Shown: positions 33,141 to 41,342 of the stretch, piece by piece | How positions within the stretch are numbered: the first letter of the stretch is position 1 | How the letters are laid out: every line of letters begins with the position of its first letter | Source: Streptomyces sp. FIT100 | GTDB lineage: Bacteria; Actinomycetota; Actinomycetes; Streptomycetales; Streptomycetaceae | Length of the DNA: 64,000 bases | Assembly (NCBI RefSeq): GCF_024584805.1 | Contig: NZ_CP075715.1 | Coordinates: 6,419,526 to 6,483,525, forward strand | Reading direction: 5' to 3' | Translations under genes and position numbers: made by a program | Notes under the pieces: model-generated | The model's input: only the letters and a program-made list of their open reading frames with translations | Databases searched by the model: none | What the model was told of the DNA's origin: nothing

Positions 33141-34520
33141 GGGAGGCGCGGGCTCCACGTTCTGGTTGTGGCGGAAGACGTTGTCCGGGTCGTAGGCCCG
33201 CTTGACCTGCGCGAGCCGGTCGTAGTGGCCGCGGTAGGTGGACCGGACCCGGTCCTGGCCCTCGCCCTCGCCGATGAAGTTCACATAGGCGCCGCCCATG
33301 GAGTACGGGTGCAGGGCCCTCCAGTAGTCGCCGCTCCACTCCCTGACCGCGTCCGCCCGGGCCGGGTCCGGGTCGACACCGGCGATGACGCCGGACCAGA
33401 CGGCGTCGCGGTAGTCCCAGGCCGTGTCGTCGCGGCCCACCTGGTGCGCGGCGCCGTCGACCGGGTACAGGTGCATCGTCGAGAGCGGCGTCGGCAGGCT
33501 CTGCCCGTACCTGAGATGGACGTCGATCGCGCCGTCGTCGATCCGGTCGAAGAAGTCACCCCGCCAGTACCACTGGTACCCCTTCGGGTACAGGTCGTCG
33601 TACATGCTCTGGAGCGCCGGGTACGGCATCGGCGTCGCGAAGTGGAAGGCCGGCGGGGCCGGCTCGTCCACGACGGTGAGCACCTTGTCGGTGCGGTCCG
33701 GGTCACCCGTCCAGCACCACAGCACACCGCACATCCGCCGCCCGTGGATCTCCTCAGGGAACGGCGGCCCCGGAGGCACGGTGAGCAGGGCGAAGAATCC
33801 GTACACGTCCATGGCCGCCCGCGGCAGGAAGTCGCGGTACCACCCCAGCACCTCGGGGGTCCGCTCGACCGGCCACAGACTCACCCCCACCCCGACCGTG
33901 TCCACCGGGTGCAGGCGGTACGTGAACGAGGTGACCACCCCGAAGTTCCCGCCGCCGCCCCGCAGCGCCCAGAACAGCTCGGGGCGCTCGTCCTCGCTCG
34001 TCGTCACGAAGGTGCCGTCGGCGAGCACGACATCCGCGCCGAGCAGATTGTCGGAGGTCAGGCCGTACTTGCGGGTCAGATAGCCGTGGCCGCCGCCGAG
34101 GGTCAGTCCGCCGACGCCCGTCGTCGAGTTGATGCCCGACGGAATCCCCAGTCCGAAGCCGTGGGCCGCATGGTCCAGGTCGCCGAGCACACTGCCGCCC
34201 CCGGCCCGGGCGGTCCTGGTGACCGGGTCGACGCGCACCCAGCGCATCAGGGACAGATCGAGGGTGAGCGCGCCGTCCGCCAGGCAGAGCCCGGGGCCGC
34301 TGTGCCCACCGCCGCGGACCGCGAGGTCCAGACCCCGCTCGCGGGCGAAGGCCACCGTGCGCATCACATCCGTCGCGTCCACGCACCGGGCGAACGCGGC
34401 GGGGCGCCGGTCGATCATCGCGTTGTAGATCGCACGGGCCTCGTCGTACCCGGCGTCCTGCGGGCCGATCACCGGGCCGCGCAGTGCGTCGCCCAGCGCA
34501 GCGAGAGTCGCGCCGTCCAT
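33138..34520 (-). CDS. FAD-linked oxidoreductase (berberine-bridge / PCMH type)
   Basis: A 460-residue flavoprotein oxidase. The PCMH FAD-binding motif is LAVRGGGHSGPGLCL (about 66-80); His73 is the expected covalent 8-alpha attachment site. The second motif reads GVGGLTLGGGHGYLTRKYGL with Gly where bicovalent members carry Cys, so a single covalent link is predicted. The C-terminus has the BBE motif DNVFRHNQNV. Such enzymes oxidise sugars, alcohols or natural products. It has no signal peptide. A GAF-type regulator gene lies 133 nt upstream on the same strand and may control it. Confidence 0.92.
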   Translation of the reverse strand: MDGATLAALGDALRGPVIGPQDAGYDEARAIYNAMIDRRPAAFARCVDATDVMRTVAFARERGLDLAVRGGGHSGPGLCLADGALTLDLSLMRWVRVDPVTRTARAGGGSVLGDLDHAAHGFGLGIPSGINSTTGVGGLTLGGGHGYLTRKYGLTSDNLLGADVVLADGTFVTTSEDERPELFWALRGGGGNFGVVTSFTYRLHPVDTVGVGVSLWPVERTPEVLGWYRDFLPRAAMDVYGFFALLTVPPGPPFPEEIHGRRMCGVLWCWTGDPDRTDKVLTVVDEPAPPAFHFATPMPYPALQSMYDDLYPKGYQWYWRGDFFDRIDDGAIDVHLRYGQSLPTPLSTMHLYPVDGAAHQVGRDDTAWDYRDAVWSGVIAGVDPDPARADAVREWSGDYWRALHPYSMGGAYVNFIGEGEGQDRVRSTYRGHYDRLAQVKRAYDPDNVFRHNQNVEPAPP

Positions 34521-34653
34521 GGGAGCTCCTCGGCGGGCGCACGCCCGGCACCACCCAGGGCCGTCCGGTCTCCGGTCCTGCCGGCCGCACTGTGGATCAC
34601 TTTCAGGGTTCCATCGGCTCCCCGCCCGCGCAACGCGGCCTCGCCGGGGCTGT

Positions 34654-35937
34654 TCAGACGGGGTGCGACCGGGCCTCCGCGACCGCCGGAGCCGAGGAGT
34701 GCGGCAACAGGTCCGCCGGATGCGGCGGTCGCACGACCTCCACGTCGACCTCCTCGCTGAAGCGGTACGGCCGGTGCTCCAGCACCCCCGACAGATAGCG
34801 CCGCACCCGGGACATCTCCGCCCGCACCGTCACCGTCCGGGTCGGGTCGCCGAAGACGTCCGCCGCCAGCTCCGCCGCCGTACGCCCCTGCGGGTGGCGC
34901 GCCAGCACGTACAGCAGCTCGGCGTGGCGCGGGCTCAGCTCCTGCGTCCAGCTGCCCGCGGGCCCGGACACCGCGACCGTCCAGCGGCGCGGCCGGCTGA
35001 CGTCGAGCACGATCCGGTGCGCCGTCTCCGCAGGGGCCGACTCGTCGGGCCGTACCAGCCAGCCGCCGGGCAGCGGCTCGACGGTGCACATGCCCAGCGA
35101 CGGCAGCCACACCCGGCCCGCCCGGAACGACTTGGGCAGCGGCAGCCGGTCCACCGGCGCCATGCCCGTCACCGCCGCCGTCCACCCGTGCGGGTCCACG
35201 GCCAGCGCCCGGCCGCCGAGCCGGCACAGGATCGGCGCCGCCACCGACCGCAGCCGCTCGACGGTGCGCAGCCGCCGGTCGCGCAGCTCCGCCTCGGCAA
35301 GCCGGGCCACCGAGTCGACCAGCGCGAGCGTCGCCGGATGGAAGCTGGAGGCGGGGCCGCTGACATCGACGATGCCGAGCAACTGCCCGTCGCGCGGATC
35401 GTGCACGGGCGCCGCGGCGCAGGTCCAGTTGTGCAGGGCCTGCACGAAGTGCTCGGCCGAGTGGACCTGGACGGGCCGGCGCGCGGCGAGGGCGGTGCCG
35501 ATCGCGTTGGTGCCGGTGGTGGACTCGTTCCAGGCAGCACCCTCCTCCAGCCAGATGCCGTCGGCCTTGCGCATGACGCTCGCGTTGCCCTCGCGCCACA
35601 GCACCCGGCCCTGATCGTCCGTCACCACCACGATCTGGAGCGAGGCGTCGGCGATCTCGGTCAGCCCACCGCTGAGGGTCCGCATGACCTCGCCGAGCAC
35701 CGTGGCCCGCCGCCGGTGCTCGAGCTCGTCGGGCTGGAGCAGCACGCTGCTGGTGTCCCGGTCGGGGTCGAAACCGAGCCGGAACATGCGCTGCCAGGAG
35801 GCGTCGATGACCGGGCGGGGCGCGACGGGGGGCCGGCGGCCGGCGAGCGTCGCGGCGCGCACCTGATGCAGCAGGCGGCTCGCACCGACGGCGTCCATGG
35901 TGGCGAGCCGTGTCATGTCGAGAGCTGTGTTCTTCAT
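34654..35937 (-). CDS. GAF-domain transcriptional regulator with C-terminal winged helix
   Basis: A 427-residue regulator. An N-terminal region resembling the AcoR/DhaR sensory part (SWQRMFRLGFDPDRDTSSVL) is followed by a GAF domain with GAAWNESTTGTNAIGTALAA and HNWTCAAAPVHDPRDGQLLG. The AAA+ domain of AcoR proteins is absent. The C-terminus is instead a DNA-binding winged helix: ELSPRHAELLYVLARHPQGR, then TVTVRAEMSRVRRYL. In related actinomycetes this architecture often neighbours alcohol or aldehyde metabolism genes. Here the nearest gene is an FAD oxidase. The 265 nt upstream hold a GTTGCAG direct repeat at about 36063-36083 that may be its own operator. Confidence 0.85.
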   Translation of the reverse strand: MKNTALDMTRLATMDAVGASRLLHQVRAATLAGRRPPVAPRPVIDASWQRMFRLGFDPDRDTSSVLLQPDELEHRRRATVLGEVMRTLSGGLTEIADASLQIVVVTDDQGRVLWREGNASVMRKADGIWLEEGAAWNESTTGTNAIGTALAARRPVQVHSAEHFVQALHNWTCAAAPVHDPRDGQLLGIVDVSGPASSFHPATLALVDSVARLAEAELRDRRLRTVERLRSVAAPILCRLGGRALAVDPHGWTAAVTGMAPVDRLPLPKSFRAGRVWLPSLGMCTVEPLPGGWLVRPDESAPAETAHRIVLDVSRPRRWTVAVSGPAGSWTQELSPRHAELLYVLARHPQGRTAAELAADVFGDPTRTVTVRAEMSRVRRYLSGVLEHRPYRFSEEVDVEVVRPPHPADLLPHSSAPAVAEARSHPV

Positions 35938-36168
35938 CGATACCCCCGCCGCGCGTTGTGCCGGATGCCGTCCCGGCCGGTCGTACCGGTCCGGTGCCAT
36001 CGGTCCGTTCGTCCGTCCCCATCGTGCCGCTCGCGCCCGCCCCGGGAGGACCGCTTCACATATCTCCTGCAACGGTCTGCAACTCTGGCAAACAACAGCC
36101 CGGTGCATGAAGGTGACATGAGCTGAGGGTGGTGCCGTGTCGGCGCAGCATCACCCTCGGCTCTTTCG

Positions 36169-36227
36169 CGACCCGTGCCCGTCATGCCTCGGCCCGTGCC
36201 CGTCACGCCTCGACCCGCGCCCGTTCC
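36169..36227. repeat. 21-bp repeat at 3' end of AidB-like gene
   Basis: Copies at 36169-36189, 36190-36210 and a partial one at 36211-36227 (unit CGACCCGTGCCCGTCATGCCT, varied). The stop codon of the dehydrogenase (36203-36205) lies inside the second copy, so its last codons were copied past the stop. Confidence 0.8.
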
Positions 36228-37846
36228 ACCACCGCCGCCAGATCGAGCCCGTACGGCAGCGTCCCGAACGCCGCCCCCCAGTCCCCGCCGAGCCGCGAGG
36301 CGCAGAACGCGTCCGCGACCTGCGGCGGCGCCCAGCGCACCAGCAGCGCCCCCTGCAGCACCAGCGCCATCCGCTCGACCAGCCGCCGCGCCCGTACCTC
36401 CACGGTCTCCAGATCGGCCAGTTCGGTCAGCATCGCCTTGATCGCGCCGTCCAGCCGGTGGTCGGCGCCCCGCGCCCTTCCGACCTCCTGGAGATACGCG
36501 TCCAGCGCCTCCGGCTCGCGCTGGAGCGCGCGCAGCACATCCAGCGCCTGGACATTGCCCGACCCCTCCCAGATCGAGTTCAGCGGCGCCTCCCGCAGCA
36601 GCCGCGGCATCCCGGACTCCTCCACATAGCCGTTGCCGCCCAGGCACTCCAGGGCCTCCGCCACCATCGGCGTGCACCGCTTGGCGACCCAGTACTTGGC
36701 TGCCGGCACCGCGAGCCGCAGCAGCGCCCTGTCCGCCTCGCCGTCCGCGTCGTACGCGGCGGCGAGCCGCATCCCGAGGACCGTCGCCGCCTCCGACTCC
36801 AGCGCCAGATCGGCCAGGACGTTGCGCATCAGCGGCTTGTCGACGAGCGGGCCGCCGAAAGCGCTGCGGTACGAGGCGTGGTGGACGGCCTGCGTCAGCG
36901 CCTGCCGCATCAGCGCCGCCGAGCCGAGAACACAGTCGAGCCGGGTGGCCGCCACCATCCCGATGATGGTGCGGATCCCGCGCCCCTCCTTCCCGACGCG
37001 GCGCGCCCATGTGCCGCCGAACTCGACCTCGCCCGACGCGTTCGACCGGTTGCCCAGCTTGTCCTTGAGCCGCTGGATCGCGAAGGCGTTGCGCGTGCCG
37101 TCGTCGAGCACCCGGGGCACGAGGAAGCAGGTCAGCCCTCCGGGGGCCTGCGCGAGCACGAGGAACCCGTCGCACATCGGCGCCGAGCAGAACCACTTGT
37201 GCCCCGTCAGCTCGTACTCCCCGGCCGCCGCCAGCGGCACCGCGCGGGTCGTGTTCGTCCGTACGTCGCTGCCGCCCTGCTTCTCCGTCATGCCCATCCC
37301 GAACAGGGCCCCCGGCTTCCGGCCGGCCGGCCGCAGGCCCGGCTCGTACACCCGTGAGGTGAGCCGGGGCTCCCACTCGGCGGCGAGCACCGGGTCCGTG
37401 CGCAGCGCGGGCACCGCGGCGTGCGTCATCGACACCGGGCAGCCGTGCCCGGCCTCCACCTGCGACCAGACCAGGAACCCCGCGGCGCGCCGCACATGCC
37501 CGCCGGGCCGACCCCAGGCGTTCGTCAGCCCCGAGCCGACCGCCTTGCCCAGGAGCCGGTGCCAGGCCGGATGGAACTCCACCTCGTCGATCCGGTTGCC
37601 GTACCGGTCGTGCGTGCGCAGCACCGGCGGAAAGGCGTTGGCCTGTTCCCCCCACCGCTGGGCCTGGGCCGAGCCCGCGGTTCTGCCGAGCAGCGCCAGC
37701 TCCTCCCGGGCCTCGGCGAGGAGCCCCGGCGGCCCGGGCGCGAGATGCCGCTCCACCGCCTCGGCGAGCGGGCGGTCCGTCGTGAAGACGTCGTACCCCA
37801 CCAGGGGCGGAGCCTGGTTGGTCACGGTGTGGGTGCTGGTCGCCAT
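36203..37846 (-). CDS. Acyl-CoA dehydrogenase family protein, AidB-like
   Basis: A 547-residue flavoprotein; ordinary acyl-CoA dehydrogenases are about 380-400, and the extra length is characteristic of the AidB branch. Visible are MGMTEKQGGSDVRTNTTRAV (FAD-binding, about 195-214), ELTGHKWFCSAPMCDGFLVL, and the C-terminal ECLGGNGYVEESGMPRLLRE. IWEGSGNVQALDVLRAL, with the glutamate preceding GSGN, is also AidB-like. E. coli AidB belongs to the response to DNA alkylation. The ATG at 37846 gives MATSTHTVTNQAPP. It is divergent from the YihY/BrkB gene, separated by only 17 nt. Confidence 0.9.
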   Translation of the reverse strand: MATSTHTVTNQAPPLVGYDVFTTDRPLAEAVERHLAPGPPGLLAEAREELALLGRTAGSAQAQRWGEQANAFPPVLRTHDRYGNRIDEVEFHPAWHRLLGKAVGSGLTNAWGRPGGHVRRAAGFLVWSQVEAGHGCPVSMTHAAVPALRTDPVLAAEWEPRLTSRVYEPGLRPAGRKPGALFGMGMTEKQGGSDVRTNTTRAVPLAAAGEYELTGHKWFCSAPMCDGFLVLAQAPGGLTCFLVPRVLDDGTRNAFAIQRLKDKLGNRSNASGEVEFGGTWARRVGKEGRGIRTIIGMVAATRLDCVLGSAALMRQALTQAVHHASYRSAFGGPLVDKPLMRNVLADLALESEAATVLGMRLAAAYDADGEADRALLRLAVPAAKYWVAKRCTPMVAEALECLGGNGYVEESGMPRLLREAPLNSIWEGSGNVQALDVLRALQREPEALDAYLQEVGRARGADHRLDGAIKAMLTELADLETVEVRARRLVERMALVLQGALLVRWAPPQVADAFCASRLGGDWGAAFGTLPYGLDLAAVVERARVEA

Positions 37847-37863
37847 GCCGATACGGTAAGGAG

Positions 37864-39003
37864 GTGCAGGCAGCAAACGAAACACCCGAGCGGCCCCCCT
37901 CCGGCCGTCTCCACCGGGCGCAGGTCCTCTACCGCAACGTCTCCAAGCGGAGGCTGGCCTGGCTGCTGCTGAAGGACACCGTCAATTCCTGCATCGAGTA
38001 CCGCATCCTCGGGCTCGCGGCGGAGGCGGCGTTCTTCACGCTGCTGTCCCTGCCTCCGCTGCTCCTGGGCATGCTGGGCCTGCTCGGCTACGTCGACAAC
38101 TGGACCAGCACCACCACCGTCGCCTCGATCCAGGAGAACATCCTCGGCGCGGCCGGCACCGTGCTCTCCGACCGCGGCGTCAACGAGATCGCCAAGCCCC
38201 TGCTGGAGGACGTCACCCGCGGCGGCAGGCCGGACGTGATCTCCCTCGGCTTCGCGATCGCCCTGTGGTCGGGGTCGCGGGCCGTGAACGTCTTCATCGA
38301 CACCATCACCGTGATGTACGGGCTCGACGGGCAGCGCGGCATCGTCGCCACCCGGCTGCTGGCCTTCCTGCTCTACCTCATCGCCCTGCTGATCGGCGCG
38401 GTCGTGCTGCCGCTCGCGGTGGTCGGCCCCGACCGGGTCGTCGAGTTCCTCCCCTTCGGGACGGAAGTCGTCGCCGTCCTGTACTGGCCGGTGGTGATCC
38501 TGCTCTCGATCGCCTTCCTCACCACGCTCTACCACGTGTCCGTGCCGGTCAGGTCGCCGTGGGCCGAGGACATCCCGGGCGCCCTGGTCGCCCTCGCGAT
38601 GTGGGTGCTGGGCAGCTTCGTGCTGCGGATCTACCTGACCAGCACGGTGGAGGGCCCCACCATCTACGGATCGCTCGCGGCGCCCATCGCCGTACTGCTG
38701 TGGATCGGCATCTCCGCGTTCGCCGTCCTGGTCGGCGCCGCCGTGAACGCCGCCATCGACCGTGTCTGGCCGTCCGTCGCCACGGCCGCCGCCCGCGCCG
38801 CCAACGAGCGCGTGCGCGCCGCCCACGCCGCCGAGCTGGTCGCCAGGGCGCGGCTGGCGGAGGGGGAGAGCGAGGACTGGGAGGAAGGCGAGAACGGCGG
38901 GGTCATGCCGTCCGAGTTCCCCGAGCGCTGGTCGAAGTTCCTGCCCCCGGACGATGTGAAGTCCCGGCTCCAGTCGGGCCGGGACCACCGGCAGCGCCCC
39001 TAG
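37864..39003 (+). CDS. YihY/BrkB family membrane protein
   Basis: A 379-residue inner-membrane protein with six hydrophobic segments, including AAFFTLLSLPPLLLGMLGLL, LLAFLLYLIALLIGAVVLPL and VALAMWVLGSFVLRIYL. The family signature is YGSLAAPIAVLLWIGISAF near residue 275, followed by the usual VGAAVNAAIDR. The C-terminal 70 residues are charged and cytoplasmic. The start is uncertain: AAGGAG directly abuts the GTG at 37864, too close for normal use. The TAG stop is part of the CTAG that opens a partial mobile-element end, so the element may supply the stop codon. Confidence 0.88.
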   Translation: MQAANETPERPPSGRLHRAQVLYRNVSKRRLAWLLLKDTVNSCIEYRILGLAAEAAFFTLLSLPPLLLGMLGLLGYVDNWTSTTTVASIQENILGAAGTVLSDRGVNEIAKPLLEDVTRGGRPDVISLGFAIALWSGSRAVNVFIDTITVMYGLDGQRGIVATRLLAFLLYLIALLIGAVVLPLAVVGPDRVVEFLPFGTEVVAVLYWPVVILLSIAFLTTLYHVSVPVRSPWAEDIPGALVALAMWVLGSFVLRIYLTSTVEGPTIYGSLAAPIAVLLWIGISAFAVLVGAAVNAAIDRVWPSVATAAARAANERVRAAHAAELVARARLAEGESEDWEEGENGGVMPSEFPERWSKFLPPDDVKSRLQSGRDHRQRP

Positions 39004-39060
39004 GTCGTGCCGTCAGAGTCCCGTCCGCAAAGTCCCGTCCGCCCTGAGGACGCGCACGCG
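39000..39060. mobile_element. Truncated end of an inverted-repeat element
   Basis: CTAGGTCGTGCCGTCAGAGT (39000-39019) followed by CCCGTCCG matches the left-end layout of the elements at 12804 and 39098, but no matching right end was found. It looks like a left-end remnant abutting the neighbouring full copy. Confidence 0.5.
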
Positions 39061-39097
39061 CTGCTTTCGACGACACGGCCAGGCCCTGCCGGGGCCG

Positions 39098-39275
39098 CTA
39101 GGGCGTGTTGCGAAAGTCCCGTCTGCGCGGCGGCGTCTGGCACGCACGCTCGCGGCGTTGTCGGTCGTCGGCGCAGCCCGCTGCGCTCTCCTTCCTCCGC
39201 CTTGCGATCGCACGCACCAGACGCCGCCGCGCCCGCCCTACGGGCGGACGACGCTACTTTCGCAACACGCCCTAG
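39098..39275. mobile_element. MITE-like inverted-repeat element, copy 2
   Basis: A 178-bp element opens CTAGGGCGTGTTGCGAAAGT and closes with its exact 20-bp complement. As in copy 1, a second paired block GGCGGCGTCTGG follows, and the right end carries a small hairpin (GCCCGCCCTACGGGCGG). It has no coding capacity. The internal block CCTCCGCCTTGCGATCGCA is shared with copy 1. It ends 10 nt before the AraC-type gene. Confidence 0.75.
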
Positions 39276-39285
39276 CCTCGGGGAC

Positions 39286-40017
39286 ATGTACGCGGAGCGG
39301 GCCTCGCGCCTCGACGGGGCCGTCGTCTGGAGCCGCAGCGAGTCCGGCGGCGGGCCGGTGGTGCCCGTGCTGCCCGACGGCTGCATGGACCTGCTGTGGA
39401 GCGACGGGAGGCTGCTCGTCGCCGGGCCCGACACGCACGCGTACGCCCCGCCCGGCACACGCGCCCGGTACGCGGGCGTACGGTTCCCTCCGGGCTACGC
39501 GCCCGCGTTCTTCGGGGTCCCCGCGCACGAGCTGAGGGACCGGCGGGCCGAGCTCGCGGAGCTGTGGCCCGCCGGACGCGTCCGGCGGCTGGCCGAGCGC
39601 ATCGGGGACACCCCGGACCCGGTCGCGGAACTGGAGGCCCAGGCCCTGCGGCACGCCGCCGACGTACCGGCGCCCGATCCGCTGCTGAGGGCGGTCGCCG
39701 CCGCCCTGGACCGCGGCTGGTCCGTCGCCGCCACCGCCGAAGCCGTGGGGCTCGGCGCACGGCAGCTGCACCGCAGGTCCCTGGACGCCTTCGGGTACGG
39801 GCCCAAGACACTCGCGCGGGTGCTGCGGCTCCAGCGGGCCCTGGGGCTCGTACGGGCCGAAGTGCCCTACGCAGAGGCCGCGCTCGCCGCGGGCTGCACC
39901 GACCAGGCGCACCTCGCACGGGAGATGCGGGACCTGACCGGGCTCACCCTGGGCGCCTATGCCGCGTTGGCGAACAGCGAGACCCCCGAGCCGTCGGGGT
40001 CGAGCACGACCGCGTAG
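39286..40017 (+). CDS. AraC family transcriptional regulator
   Basis: A 243-residue regulator. The N-terminal domain (VPVLPDGCMDLLWSDGRLLV, then RYAGVRFPPGYAPAFFGVPA) is the DUF6597-type sensor found in Ada-like AraC proteins. The C-terminal double helix-turn-helix spans about 150-235, with GWSVAATAEAVGLGARQLHR and EAALAAGCTDQAHLAREMRD. The ATG at 39286 sits only 10 nt after the inverted-repeat element, so the element may carry or block its promoter. The 3' end overlaps a convergent VOC gene by 61 nt, which suggests antisense effects between the two. Confidence 0.9.
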   Translation: MYAERASRLDGAVVWSRSESGGGPVVPVLPDGCMDLLWSDGRLLVAGPDTHAYAPPGTRARYAGVRFPPGYAPAFFGVPAHELRDRRAELAELWPAGRVRRLAERIGDTPDPVAELEAQALRHAADVPAPDPLLRAVAAALDRGWSVAATAEAVGLGARQLHRRSLDAFGYGPKTLARVLRLQRALGLVRAEVPYAEAALAAGCTDQAHLAREMRDLTGLTLGAYAALANSETPEPSGSSTTA

Positions 40018-40349
40018 CGCTGCCCCCAGACGGCGTCCCAGGGCTTGAGGTGGCCGCGATGGCCTGCCGCGACGAGCTCTTCGTACACCTTGTCCACCTC
40101 GGCCGGGCTGTCGCAGAGGAAGCACAGACCGATGCGGTCACCGCCCTCGGGCCGGGTCCAGCCCGGATCGAAGGACCTGACGGTCTCCTCCGTGTCGAAC
40201 AGCACGCGCAGTCCGCTCGGCAGCACCGCCTCGGCGTGCGGCGCGGAGTCGGCGTCCGCGGGGATGTCCAGGCCGAGACGGCGGTAGAAGGCGAGCGAGG
40301 CGGCCATGTCGGCGACGACGAGGCCGATGGCGTCGAATCGTGGAGTCAT
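39957..40349 (-). CDS. VOC (glyoxalase-fold) protein
   Basis: A 130-residue protein of the vicinal oxygen chelate fold. Paired beta-alpha-beta units begin DAIGLVVADMAASLAFYRRL and close with RYAVVLDPDGSGVSLFANAA. It lacks an obvious complete metal triad, so it could be a binding or resistance protein rather than an enzyme. An isolated start at 40349 gives MTPRFDAIGLVV. It converges with and overlaps the AraC gene by 61 nt, an arrangement often seen for AraC regulators and their effector genes. Confidence 0.88.
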   Translation of the reverse strand: MTPRFDAIGLVVADMAASLAFYRRLGLDIPADADSAPHAEAVLPSGLRVLFDTEETVRSFDPGWTRPEGGDRIGLCFLCDSPAEVDKVYEELVAAGHRGHLKPWDAVWGQRYAVVLDPDGSGVSLFANAA

Positions 40350-40476
40350 GCCCCCACCGTAGGAACCCGTCCGGCCCGTGGTCTTGTACGAATCGGACGC
40401 CTGCCAAGGGACCGCGTCACGGATTCGTAAGGGGGCGGGCGCACCGCCGGAGGCCCGGACGGACGAGACTGGGCGC

Positions 40477-41337
40477 ATGCAGAACATCCTGGTCGTCGAC
40501 GACGATCCGACCGTCGCCGAAGTCGTCACCGGCTATCTGGAGCGCGCCGGCTTCGCCGTGCACCGCGCGGCCGACGGCCCGCAGGCGCTGCGGGCGGCGG
40601 GGGAGCGGTGGCCGGACCTGGTCGTCCTGGACCTGATGCTCCCCGGCATGGACGGGCTCGAGGTCTGCCGCAGACTGCGCGGCCGGGCCCCGGTGCCGGT
40701 GATCATGCTGACCGCGCGCGGGGACGAGGACGACCGGATCCTGGGCCTGGAGATCGGCGCGGACGACTACGTCACCAAGCCGTTCAGCCCGCGCGAGCTG
40801 GTGCTGCGCGTCGAGTCGGTGCTGCGCCGCAGCCAGGCCGCGGCGGGCGCGCCGCCCGTCGGGGAAGCCGTCAGCCGCGCGGGCATCACGCTGGACCCGG
40901 CCGCCCGCCGCGCCGTCAAGGACGGGCGCGAACTGGCCCTGACGCTGCGGGAGTTCGACCTCCTCGCCCATCTGATGCGCCACCCCGGGCAGGCGATCGG
41001 CCGGGAGCGGCTGATGCACGAGGTGTGGGGCTGGGAGTTCGGTGATCTGTCGACGGTCACCGTCCATGTCCGGCGGCTGCGCGGCAAGATCGAGGACGAT
41101 CCGGCCAGGCCGCGGCTGATCCAGACCGTGTGGGGGGTCGGGTACCGCTTCGACGTCCCCGAGGAATCCGGCGCGGGGGAGGCGCACGCCCGGGAGGGTG
41201 GGAACGGGGGGAACGGGGGGAACGGGGGGCACGGGAGGCCCGGCGGAAACGGCGGAAACGGCGGAAACGGCACACCGGTACGCGCCGACGACGTACCGGT
41301 GCGCGCGGACGACGCAACACCGGCCGAAGGGGCGTGA
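40477..41337 (+). CDS. OmpR/PhoB-type response regulator with Gly-Asn repeat tail
   Basis: A 286-residue two-component regulator, about 50 residues longer than usual. The receiver domain has acidic pocket VDDDPTV, phospho-acceptor Asp52 (VVLDLMLPGMDG) and Lys near 101 (DDYVTKPFSPREL). The winged helix spans about 140-230 (LTLREFDLLAHLMRHPGQ, then VHVRRLRGKIEDDP and VWGVGYRF). After residue 232 the protein is low-complexity: Gly-Gly-Asn repeats and two copies of PVRADD. It overlaps the kinase gene region directly, with GTGA at 41334. The cognate kinase is the next gene. Confidence 0.94.
   Translation: MQNILVVDDDPTVAEVVTGYLERAGFAVHRAADGPQALRAAGERWPDLVVLDLMLPGMDGLEVCRRLRGRAPVPVIMLTARGDEDDRILGLEIGADDYVTKPFSPRELVLRVESVLRRSQAAAGAPPVGEAVSRAGITLDPAARRAVKDGRELALTLREFDLLAHLMRHPGQAIGRERLMHEVWGWEFGDLSTVTVHVRRLRGKIEDDPARPRLIQTVWGVGYRFDVPEESGAGEAHAREGGNGGNGGNGGHGRPGGNGGNGGNGTPVRADDVPVRADDATPAEGA
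41197..41271 (+). repeat. Low-complexity Gly-Asn coding repeats
   Basis: Tandem 9-bp units GGGGGGAAC and then GGCGGAAAC code the Gly-Gly-Asn tail of the response regulator. A second short repeat (PVRADD twice) follows to the stop. Confidence 0.85.
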
Positions 41338-41342
41338 ACGCC

